Assembly: GCA_029055435.1 (NCBI GenBank)
Contig: JAIDDH010000088.1
Span: forward strand, 1 to 40,361
DNA from: Acetatifactor sp.
GTDB lineage: Bacteria; Bacillota; Clostridia; Lachnospirales; Lachnospiraceae
Reading direction: 5' to 3'
DNA length: 40,361 bases
The number at the start of each line of letters is the position of its first letter. The first letter of the stretch is position 1. The notes beneath the pieces were generated by a model. The model did no database searches. It was not told the origin of the DNA and saw only the letters and a list, made by a program, of their open reading frames with translations. Positions 31,999 to 39,316 of this stretch are shown here, piece by piece. Both the position numbers and the translations under genes were made by a program.

Positions 31999-32290
31999 CA
32001 ATTAGGCAATTGCGAAACTCTTATTTTTGCAAAGTGTCATTGTTCAAATTGTATATCCCAATGCAGACACGCTTTCGCTCCCACCTCACCGTAGTGGTAC
32101 AAGGTGAGAAGTACTTCTAAGGCTCGCGTCATAGGACGCTTCGCCAAGAAGTACTAAGTCTCACCTAAGACACCAAAGTACGGTGTCTAAGTACCAACGG
32201 TTCGCTAGGGTCTGCTTATGGGGTATACAACTTGCACAATTCGGATTACGAAAACAAGAGTTTCGCAAACGCCTATATAATTGATAATAC
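31999..32290. repeat. About 290-bp multi-hairpin palindromic element between toxin and immunity genes
   Basis: The outer arms contain GCGAAACTCTT (left) and AAGAGTTTCGC (right), and further in TTGTATA-x-CCC with GGGG-TATACAA and GCAGAC with GTCTGC. The centre holds separate stems: CTCACC with GGTGAG; a strong stem at 32103-32165 (GGTGAGA and AGTACTTCT pairing with AGAAGTACT and TCTCACC) enclosing GCGTC with GACGC; and AGACACC-AAAGTAC-GGTGTCT. The whole unit can fold as a branched hairpin. It is built like the repeats at 3.1 and 34.9 kb but has a different sequence. No open frame of note lies inside. Confidence 0.75.
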
Positions 32291-32320
32291 ATGAGAGAAA
32301 GCCAGCAGGGAGGACATCGT

Positions 32321-32602
32321 ATGAGATATGAGATCGATTTGCAGAATGTCAGAACCAGAGAGGCGTTTCATGACCGAATTGTGCAGGCTCTTCCCTGCCC
32401 GGCCTTTTACGGCAGGAATCTGGATGCGTTTTATGACATTTTAACAGGTCAGAATGGAATAGAGGAATTGATTTTTTATAATATAGCAGACCTTTTGCGC
32501 CATATGCCTGATTATGGAGCTGCACTTAAGGCGCTCTGCACAGAGGCTATGGAACAATGCCCGGGGCTTCGGATTAGTTTTGCAGAAGACATCGATCGAT
32601 AA
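32321..32602 (+). CDS. Barstar-family RNase inhibitor (immunity protein)
   Basis: The ATG at 32321 is preceded by GGGAGG at eight bases and gives 93 residues; an in-frame ATG ten codons upstream lacks a site. The key helix reads F29-Y30-G-R-N-L-D35-A-F-Y-D39-I-L-T-G, and D35 and D39 fall on the same numbers as the barnase-contacting aspartates of barstar. It should bind and block the barnase-like RNase in the cytosol, protecting the producer or its siblings. The toxin gene lies upstream on the same strand but is separated by a palindromic element of about 290 bp. An HD-domain gene follows 12 bases after the stop, so it is probably cotranscribed. Confidence 0.9.
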   Translation: MRYEIDLQNVRTREAFHDRIVQALPCPAFYGRNLDAFYDILTGQNGIEELIFYNIADLLRHMPDYGAALKALCTEAMEQCPGLRISFAEDIDR

Positions 32603-32614
32603 GAGGACAGGTTT

Positions 32615-33202
32615 ATGTTACCGACAAGGGAAGAGGCAGAAAAGTTATTAACAGAAGCGGAGGGGTGCAATCCGGGGCCATGGGGAAATCACAGCCGTGT
32701 GGTCGCTCACTGTGCAGAAAAAATTGCACAGGAATGTGGTGATATGGACTCAGATAAGGCCTATATTTTGGGACTGTTACACGACATTGGGAGAAAGTTT
32801 GGTGTAAGACATCTGGGGCATGTATCCGATGGCTATTCATACATGATGGCTTTGGGATATGATGAGGCTGCAAAGATATGTCTTACGCATTCCTTTAATA
32901 GTCAGACAACCGATGAGTATATTGGGAAGTTCGATACGAGTGAGGAAGAGCTGAACATGATTCAAGATGCTTTGAAAACTGTTGTCATGGATGAATATGA
33001 CAGACTGATTCAGCTATGTGATTCCCTGGCGGGAGCAGAGGGCGTGTTAGACATTGAAGAGCGAATGGAAGATGTGAAACGCAGATATGGTTCGTATCCT
33101 CAAAATAAGTGGGACGGTAATTTAAAGTTAAAAGAACACTTTGAAGAAAAAATGGGCAGAGACATCTATGTTGTGGTAGACAAAGATAGTTTTAAACCAT
33201 AA
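32615..33202 (+). CDS. HD-domain phosphohydrolase-like protein
   Basis: A 195-residue soluble protein. The HD signature is visible as H32 (R-V-V-A-H-C), L-L-H56-D57-I-G-R and a late D136 (Q-L-C-D-S-L-A-G), the order needed for a metal-dependent phosphohydrolase. Such proteins act on nucleotides or other phosphate esters; the substrate is not evident. AGAGGACAGG lies upstream of the ATG, and the barstar stop is only 12 bases away, so the two likely share a transcript. The pairing with a toxin-immunity module may be incidental. The gene is somewhat more A/T-rich than the following ATPase gene. Confidence 0.85.
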   Translation: MLPTREEAEKLLTEAEGCNPGPWGNHSRVVAHCAEKIAQECGDMDSDKAYILGLLHDIGRKFGVRHLGHVSDGYSYMMALGYDEAAKICLTHSFNSQTTDEYIGKFDTSEEELNMIQDALKTVVMDEYDRLIQLCDSLAGAEGVLDIEERMEDVKRRYGSYPQNKWDGNLKLKEHFEEKMGRDIYVVVDKDSFKP

Positions 33203-33275
33203 GAAATATCAATAGGAAATATCAGGCTTTAGAAATGAAATCCGCGCCACGCGGGCGCAGAAATGAGGAAAAAGA

Positions 33276-34838
33276 ATGTATACAGACGGACAGATTTATA
33301 TGGGGCTGGCCGAGGGGCAGCGCGTACATATGCAGTTAAATATGGCCAATCGCCACGGATTGATTGCGGGTGCAAGCGGCACAGGTAAGACCATCACCAT
33401 GAAGGCCATGGCAGAGTCCTTCTCCGATGCGGGAGTGCCCGTGTTTTTGTGTGACGTAAAGGGCGATGTGTCGGGGCTTGCGGAGGCCGGAACCGCCTCC
33501 GAGAGCATGGAGAAGCGCATTGACAAGTTCGGCATTCGGGAGGAGTTTTCTTATAAGGCATACCCCGTGTGCTTCTGGGATATCTATCAGGAGGGCGGGC
33601 ATCCTGTGCGGGCTACCATCTCCGATATAGGGCCGGATATTTTGTCCAGAATCCTGGGACTTACAGCCACTCAGGAGGGCGTGCTGAATATTATTTTCAA
33701 GATTGCGGACGACCGGGGGCTATTACTCATCGATTTAAAGGATCTGCGCACCACGATCAATTATGTGGCGGAGCACAGGGATGAGTACACGCTTTCCTAT
33801 GGGAATATGTCCACGCAGTCTCTGGGGAGTATCGTGCGCGCTCTGCTTCCGCTGGAGACTCAGGGGGGCGATCTGTTTTTCGGTGAGCCGGATTTGGATA
33901 TATCCGACTGGATACGCACTGATGTGTATGGCAAGGGCATGGTGAATATTTTAAATTGTGTGAAGCTGGTGCAGAATCCTACGCTCTATGCCAGTTTTCT
34001 GCTCTGGATGATGGCGGAGCTCTTTGAGAAGCTGCCCGAAGCGGGAGATCTGGAGAAACCAAAGCTGGTATTTTTCTTTGATGAGGCTCATATGCTGTTT
34101 TCCGATGCGCCCAAAGTGTTGGTGCAGAAGATTGAACAGGTGGTAAAGCTGGTGCGCTCCAAGGGTGTGGGTATCTACTTTGTGACCCAGAGCCCCGGGG
34201 ATATCCCCGATCCCGTGCTGGCGCAGCTTTCCAACAGGGTGCAGCACGCGCTGCGGGCCTACACGCCCTCCGAGCAGAAAGCGGTGAAGGTTGCGGCGCA
34301 GTCTTTCCGTGTCAATCCTGCTTTCAAGGCGGAGGATGTGATTATGGAGCTGGGTGTGGGCGAGGCGCTGACTTCCTTTTTGGACGAGAACGGTGTGCCC
34401 GGCATGGCACAGCGCACATCCATCATCTGCCCGCAGAGCCTGATGGGGCCTGTGGATGAAGCGACCCGACGGGGACTGATGGCGCGAGACGGTATGAGCA
34501 AGTACGATCAGTCCTATGACGGGACTTCGGCCTACGAGGTGCTCACTGGCCAAATGGAACAGGAGGCCGCTCAGGAGCAACTGGCTGCCGAGAGGGCTCA
34601 GCTTGAGAAGGATCAGAAAGCTTTCGAGGCCCGCATGGCCAAGGAAGAGGCTGCTGCGCAGAAGCAGAAGGAGAAAGCCGAGGAGGACGCCCGGAAGAAA
34701 AAAGAGAAGGAAGAGGCTGCTGCCCAGAAGAAAAAGGAGCAGGCCAGCGAGAGAAGGAAAAACCAGATTGAGAAACAGCTCATCAACACCGGCATGCAGG
34801 TGCTGAAGAGAGGAATTCTCAATACATTGTTTAAATAG
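33276..34838 (+). CDS. HerA-like ATPase (DUF853 family) with a coiled-coil tail
   Basis: A 520-residue P-loop protein of the FtsK/HerA group. Walker A is A-G-A-S-G-T-G-K38-[14 protein letters not shown] is the DUF853 signature, Walker B is K-L-V-F-F-F-D269-E270-A-H, and [14 protein letters not shown] closes the motor. Residues about 425-500 are a highly charged Ala/Glu/Lys coiled coil, ending in a short helical segment. DUF853 (YjgR-like) proteins are widespread predicted ATPases of unknown role. HerA relatives process DNA ends with NurA, but no NurA gene is seen here. GAGGAAAAAGA precedes the ATG, and a clear terminator follows at 34856-34888. Transfer from the HD gene by read-through is possible. 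Confidence 0.88.
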   Translation: MYTDGQIYMGLAEGQRVHMQLNMANRHGLIAGASGTGKTITMKAMAESFSDAGVPVFLCDVKGDVSGLAEAGTASESMEKRIDKFGIREEFSYKAYPVCFWDIYQEGGHPVRATISDIGPDILSRILGLTATQEGVLNIIFKIADDRGLLLIDLKDLRTTINYVAEHRDEYTLSYGNMSTQSLGSIVRALLPLETQGGDLFFGEPDLDISDWIRTDVYGKGMVNILNCVKLVQNPTLYASFLLWMMAELFEKLPEAGDLEKPKLVFFFDEAHMLFSDAPKVLVQKIEQVVKLVRSKGVGIYFVTQSPGDIPDPVLAQLSNRVQHALRAYTPSEQKAVKVAAQSFRVNPAFKAEDVIMELGVGEALTSFLDENGVPGMAQRTSIICPQSLMGPVDEATRRGLMARDGMSKYDQSYDGTSAYEVLTGQMEQEAAQEQLAAERAQLEKDQKAFEARMAKEEAAAQKQKEKAEEDARKKKEKEEAAAQKKKEQASERRKNQIEKQLINTGMQVLKRGILNTLFK

Positions 34839-34855
34839 CTTAAATAAGATGTGCG

Positions 34856-34888
34856 ACCGGCCGGTGTGGGAGACCATCGGCCGGTTTT
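34856..34888 (+). terminator. Terminator after the HerA-like gene
   Basis: ACCGGCCG (34856-34863) pairs perfectly with CGGCCGGT (34878-34885) around a 14-base loop and is followed by TTT. Confidence 0.85.
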
Positions 34889-34914
34889 CATTCTGCCGTT
34901 GTTTCTGGTCTTAG

Positions 34915-35230
34915 TGACATTTCAGCCTAAAATATTGTGATAGCTACATTCATCCGCTATCGAGACAGGAAGTATCGGGAGGGATTGGCGGGCATTGACG
35001 AAGGTTGGTGCGTTTTCTTATAGTGCGTGCCGCAGACCAGGGGGAAATGCGCACGGATGCGCATTTCAGGCTCTACGATGCATGGATGCATCTTAGAGCC
35101 GACCCGCAAATTGCAAGATTCAATAACAGCACTATTAGAAAACACCCAACCGAAGTCAGCCGCCAATCCCTCCCGATACTTCCTGCTGACACGGTTGAAA
35201 GAGCAAGCACAATTTTTAGCCTGATTTTGA
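34915..35230. repeat. Nested palindromic repeat, copy 2 (inverted relative to copy 1)
   Basis: The interior is clearly related to the reverse complement of 3118-3446. Shared blocks include the stretch with GTGCGTTTTCTTATAGTGCG, the GAAATGCGCA / TGCGCATTTC hairpin, and the nested stem around a short ATGCATGGATGCAT core. A 26-bp perfect stem joins 34966-34991 with 35160-35185. The terminal arms (TTTCAGCCTAAAATATTGTG at about 34920 and its partner near 35206-35228) are imperfect, unlike copy 1. The outer stem sequence differs from that of copy 1, yet still pairs with its own partner. It fills the gap between the HerA-like gene and the next operon. No genuine gene is seen inside. Confidence 0.8.
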
Positions 35231-35274
35231 ATCTGAAGATTGACTTAAAGTTTTCTTAATTTGCCCATTTAACA

Positions 35275-35303
35275 TTGTCGAATGGGGAAATATCTGTTAT
35301 GGT
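35275..35303 (+). promoter_or_regulatory. Likely promoter of the membrane-protein/ABC operon
   Basis: TTGTCG (35275-35280), a 17-bp spacer and TATGGT (35298-35303), 42 bases before the ATG at 35346 and just after the palindromic repeat. Both boxes are only partial matches. Confidence 0.4.
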
Positions 35304-35345
35304 AGAGTTATATTTTGGAGATTGGAAGAGAGGAACACATTGCAG

Positions 35346-37433
35346 ATGAGGGGTAAAAGCAGGACAAAGAGCGAGAGCGGAATAATGAGTAGAATAGAGT
35401 ATGGAATAAAAAGTGGAATAAGGGCTGGAATAAAGACCAGGCTTCTTGCAATCTGGGTTCTGGGAATCTTTCTCGGCGGCATGTGCTTTGGCGGAGCGGG
35501 AATGAAGGTTCAGGCTGAAGAACAGGATTTTGTCATTGATGCAGTCGTGCTGCCGCAGAATCAGGATACTTACGATATCAGGCTGACTGTTCAGAATAAT
35601 GGAGCGGATTGGGAGGGAACCGCGAGGTTGACAATTGAACCGAGCTATAGCCTGAGTTCTACAGCCTATGATACGGTATTATCCCTGCCTCAGGGCAGCA
35701 CCAAGCAATTTATTGTCAAAGTACCCAGAAATGGGCAGGAGGTTTCCCGTGGAATAGTGAAAGTCGCCCTGTTGGACAAGAAGTCTCATAAGAGTGCGGA
35801 GAAAGAGTTTAACCGATTGCTGCAGGACATGAGCGATGCCTTGGGTATGGGTATCCTGAGCGATGCGTATTCTACGCTCACCTATCTGGATATGGGAGGA
35901 AGGGAGCTCTATTTTAGCGGTGATGAGTATCCCATAAGGCTGGTGGAATTAAATCAGGACAGTCTGGAGGATACATTGGACGAGCTGACCATTCTGGTGA
36001 TTGACAGATATGATACTTCTGTCCTGACGGAGGAGGAAGTGAAAGCTGTGGAGCTCTGGAATTACAATGGCGGAGTGCTGATTGTCGGAACCGGAAACTA
36101 TGGGGAGAAGACGCTGGCTGGTCTGGATTATCTGGAAATGGAATGCGGGAAAATTTTCAAGCCGGGAGAAAACGCAGACAATATCAACACGTATGTGGGT
36201 TATGATTTCACGCAGCTTCATATAGCTGAACTCAAGGATTTGAGCGGAAAATACAGCGAAGGGAGCTATGACACTTCCGCGCTGGTGACATCTGTGGGAT
36301 ACGGCGCCATAGGTGTTCTGCCCTATGGATTATCGGAGCTTGGAGAGAGGGATGCATCCGTCTATGTTGATTATCTTAATCAGGAAGATTTTGTACTGTA
36401 TATTTTAAATGAAGCGTGTAGTCAGGCCAGTTCACGTTATGGCGTGCATTCTACGTCCTCCAGCAGTTCCGACAGCATATATATTATGCACAGGATTCTC
36501 AGAGTGTTGGGGAATAGCAGCGGTTCCTTGAATTTTGGGGCATTGAGATTTATAGTGATTTTATATGTGATTTTTGTGGGCCCTGTGCTCTATATCATCC
36601 TGCGTATTCTGAAGAAGAGAGAGCTTTACTGGGTGGCGGTGCCTGTGACGGCATTTTTTGGAATTTTTCTGGTCTTTCTGGCAGGAAGAGGTTTTGAGGT
36701 GGTGAGTACCAGGGTGTATTCCGTGACGGTGGAAAATCTGTCCGACAAAAGAGGCGGCAGGACATATCTGCATTGTTACGACGCCAACCATGATGAGTGG
36801 AATCTGCGTCTGGCAGAGGATTATGAATATGTGGGTCCTCTCACGGATAGCTATCACTATGACCGTAATGAGGACAAGTATTACAATCATATCAGGAGAG
36901 AGGGAGATCGGCTCTTTTTTGGAATCAAGCCCAGTTCCAGCTTTGAGGACAGTTATTTCTGTGCGGGCGGTTCCCGGAGCAAAGAGGCAGGCAGTATTGG
37001 AACTGCGTTGTATTCAGGAGCTTCGCAGTGGGGCATAGGTGGAACTGTCACCAATGGAACGAATCAGGATTTCTCTTATTTTGCAGTGTTGGAAAACGAT
37101 ACCCTATATGTCTATAAAAACCTTCCGGCGGGAGAGGAATGCAAGCTGCAGGATGCGGAATGTATTTATAACAATCTTCAGAGCTATCGTTCCAACGCCG
37201 GGTATGGCTATCTGTATGATTTTCTGGATGATGTTATGGATGACGCCAAAAAGAAGAAAAGCGACAGCGAGGATGTAGATGCTTTGGCGGCCCTGGGGGT
37301 GGGAATCTTCTCCATATATCCCCGGCTTAACAGCTATGACGTGTTGATTATGGGTGTGACGACAGACTGGGATAAGAAAGTAGACGATGCTTGCAGCGAG
37401 ACGTCTTATGGATGTCTCTATGTAATTCAATAG
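35346..37433 (+). CDS. Exported membrane protein with large extracytoplasmic region, operon with ABC transporter
   Basis: From the ATG at 35346 there are 695 residues; AGAGG lies 12 bases upstream, and a TTG two codons earlier is better spaced, so the exact start is uncertain. A long basic N-terminus leads to a hydrophobic segment (about 33-52) ending V-Q-A-E-E-Q, likely a signal peptide. A beta-rich region follows (about 60-160), then an alpha/beta part with V-L-I-V-G-T-G-N-Y. Two membrane helices lie at about 400-421 and 428-448, and about 240 Tyr/Asp-rich residues follow them. I do not recognise the family. It lies ten bases before an ABC ATPase gene and probably works with that transporter, in the manner of auxiliary subunits of ABC-2 systems. 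Confidence 0.75.
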   Translation: MRGKSRTKSESGIMSRIEYGIKSGIRAGIKTRLLAIWVLGIFLGGMCFGGAGMKVQAEEQDFVIDAVVLPQNQDTYDIRLTVQNNGADWEGTARLTIEPSYSLSSTAYDTVLSLPQGSTKQFIVKVPRNGQEVSRGIVKVALLDKKSHKSAEKEFNRLLQDMSDALGMGILSDAYSTLTYLDMGGRELYFSGDEYPIRLVELNQDSLEDTLDELTILVIDRYDTSVLTEEEVKAVELWNYNGGVLIVGTGNYGEKTLAGLDYLEMECGKIFKPGENADNINTYVGYDFTQLHIAELKDLSGKYSEGSYDTSALVTSVGYGAIGVLPYGLSELGERDASVYVDYLNQEDFVLYILNEACSQASSRYGVHSTSSSSSDSIYIMHRILRVLGNSSGSLNFGALRFIVILYVIFVGPVLYIILRILKKRELYWVAVPVTAFFGIFLVFLAGRGFEVVSTRVYSVTVENLSDKRGGRTYLHCYDANHDEWNLRLAEDYEYVGPLTDSYHYDRNEDKYYNHIRREGDRLFFGIKPSSSFEDSYFCAGGSRSKEAGSIGTALYSGASQWGIGGTVTNGTNQDFSYFAVLENDTLYVYKNLPAGEECKLQDAECIYNNLQSYRSNAGYGYLYDFLDDVMDDAKKKKSDSEDVDALAALGVGIFSIYPRLNSYDVLIMGVTTDWDKKVDDACSETSYGCLYVIQ

Positions 37434-37442
37434 GGAGGCAGT

Positions 37443-38369
37443 ATGCTGTATATAAACGATTTGACAAAAAATTACGGGTCTTTTACGGCGGTCAATCATC
37501 TGACGTTGCACATACCCGAGGGAGATTTGTTTGGGTTTGTGGGGCCAAACGGCGCGGGAAAGACCACCACTATCCGAATTGTCTGCGGTCTGCTCAAGGC
37601 CAGCGGCGGCGCGGTGAGAATCGGCAACACTTCGGCGGCTGTGGGCAGCAAGGAGATGAAACGCCTGATTGGTTATGTGCCGGATTTCTTTGGGGTGTAT
37701 GACAATCTGAAGGTGCGGGAATATATGGACTTATATGGCTCCATGTACGGGATGTACTCCCGGGATATTGCAAGGCTTTCGGACGATCTGTTGGAGCTGG
37801 TCAATCTCTCGGATAAGAAGGAGGTCTACGTGGATACGCTCTCCCGCGGTATGAAGCAGCGTCTCTGCGTGGCAAGAGCTCTGCTCCACAATCCCAAGCT
37901 GTTGATTCTGGACGAGCCCAGCTCCGGTCTGGACCCCAGGGCCAGGGTGGAGATGAAGGAGCTCTTGAAAAATCTGCATTCCATGGGAAAGACTATTGTC
38001 ATCAGCTCCCACATTCTCTCGGAGCTCTCCGAGATGTGTAACAGCATAGGCATCATGAACAGGGGAAAGCTGGTGACGGCCGGCCGCATCGAGGACATCA
38101 TGCATCAGCTTGCAGGCGGGACGCGCATTCACATCCATATTGTCTCTGAGATGGAGACAGCGGTGCGTATCATGAAGGAACATGCCGGAGTCACTGTGGA
38201 ATCTGTCCGGGAAAATGAGATGATTATCTCCCACGGCGGAACGGACGAGGAAATTTGTAATCTGATCGGACAGTTGATACAGAATCAGGTGATTTTGACG
38301 GGCTTCCACAGAGAGGAAGGAAATCTGGAATCGCTGTTCATGCAGTTGACAGGAGGTGGAGCACAATGA
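37443..38369 (+). CDS. ABC transporter ATP-binding protein
   Basis: A 308-residue ATPase of the ABC-2/multidrug-export type. Walker A is G-P-N-G-A-G-K-T-T (34-42), the signature is L133-S-R-G-M-K-Q-R, Walker B is L-L-I-L-D157-E158-P-S-S-G-L-D-P and the H-loop is S-S-H-I-L-S-E. The last 75 residues form the C-terminal domain usual in this subfamily. GGGAGG lies close to the ATG. The stop overlaps the permease start by four bases (ATGA), so the two are translationally coupled and form one transporter. With the membrane protein upstream and the coiled-coil protein downstream the set resembles gliding-type or MoxR-linked ABC-2 clusters, with no assignable substrate. Confidence 0.92.
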   Translation: MLYINDLTKNYGSFTAVNHLTLHIPEGDLFGFVGPNGAGKTTTIRIVCGLLKASGGAVRIGNTSAAVGSKEMKRLIGYVPDFFGVYDNLKVREYMDLYGSMYGMYSRDIARLSDDLLELVNLSDKKEVYVDTLSRGMKQRLCVARALLHNPKLLILDEPSSGLDPRARVEMKELLKNLHSMGKTIVISSHILSELSEMCNSIGIMNRGKLVTAGRIEDIMHQLAGGTRIHIHIVSEMETAVRIMKEHAGVTVESVRENEMIISHGGTDEEICNLIGQLIQNQVILTGFHREEGNLESLFMQLTGGGAQ

Positions 38370-39274
38370 AAATAAGATTGAATCCCATTGTGAAAAAGGA
38401 TCTGCAGGTAGCGGCACGCAGTATGCGTCTGAGCTGGGGCCTTTTTGCCTATGAGGCGGTGCTGACGTTGGCGTTTCTCCTGGCTATGATGATAATCCAG
38501 GCGGAGAGCGGCGATGTATACGGCGGAGGGAATGTGTATAGTTATCTGGTGTATCTGTTTCCTGTTCTGGCGGTGGCTCAGGTGTGTATTGTGGCACTGA
38601 TTGTGCCTATTCTCACGGCATCATCCATCTCGGGAGAGCGGGAGCGTCAAACGCTTGACATCATGTTGACCACCTGTATGTCTCCATTTGCTATTGTGGT
38701 GGGAAAGGTGGTCTCCGCGGTGCTGCGCATCCTGTTCTTTGTGGCGGCCAGCACGCCGATTATGGCTTTGGCCTTTGTGGTGGGGGGATTGAGCTGGAGT
38801 AATCTGTTTTATTTCCTGCTCACTATCATCCTGTTGTCGGTGCTCTCGGGGAGCATCGGGATTCTCTGTTCGGCGCTCTGCCGCAGATCCATAACGGCGG
38901 TGATTCTGTCCTTTGCATTTTATTTTATAATTTATATACTGACCTATATCCCTGTCCTGTTGAGAGCTGCGATGGGCAGAGGTAATGCAGGGGAGTCCAT
39001 GCTGATTTTGCTGTTTAATCCAACCGTGTTTTTTGAGGAATTTTTCATGCACATCATGACCGGGGATTCGCTTTTGGGAGGCACAGGATATGCGTTCTCA
39101 AGGAAGGAGGTAGGATTTTTGACCTATCATCTTGCCACCGGAAAGACGTGGATGTTTGTGTCGGCCGCGTGTATTTTGCTGTTGTCTCTGTTATTTATGC
39201 TGGCGGCAGCATGGAAGGTAAATCCCATGCATTCCTCCTCCGGCCGAAAGCCCGGCAAGGCGCGAAAGAAATAA
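38366..39274 (+). CDS. ABC-2 type permease
   Basis: A 302-residue protein with six predicted membrane helices, beginning M-K-I-R-L-N-P-I-V-K-K-D-L-Q-V-A-A-R-S. S-S-I-S-G-E-R-E-R-Q-T-L-D-I-M-L-T-T in the first loop is the typical ABC-2 coupling motif. It forms the membrane channel for the ATPase whose gene overlaps its start by four bases. The C-terminus is basic and short. The next gene starts 42 bases later with its own AAGGAG site. Substrate unknown; the family includes exporters of polysaccharides, drugs and surface components. Confidence 0.9.
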   Translation: MKIRLNPIVKKDLQVAARSMRLSWGLFAYEAVLTLAFLLAMMIIQAESGDVYGGGNVYSYLVYLFPVLAVAQVCIVALIVPILTASSISGERERQTLDIMLTTCMSPFAIVVGKVVSAVLRILFFVAASTPIMALAFVVGGLSWSNLFYFLLTIILLSVLSGSIGILCSALCRRSITAVILSFAFYFIIYILTYIPVLLRAAMGRGNAGESMLILLFNPTVFFEEFFMHIMTGDSLLGGTGYAFSRKEVGFLTYHLATGKTWMFVSAACILLLSLLFMLAAAWKVNPMHSSSGRKPGKARKK

Positions 39275-39316
39275 AAACAAATAAAGAAAAAAGAAGTGAA
39301 GAAGGAGTAATACAGG

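Noticed and set aside
33951..34877. 308-codon open frame on the minus strand
   Set aside because: It is antisense to the HerA-like ATPase; the Leu-rich product is the mirror of the charged coiled coil.
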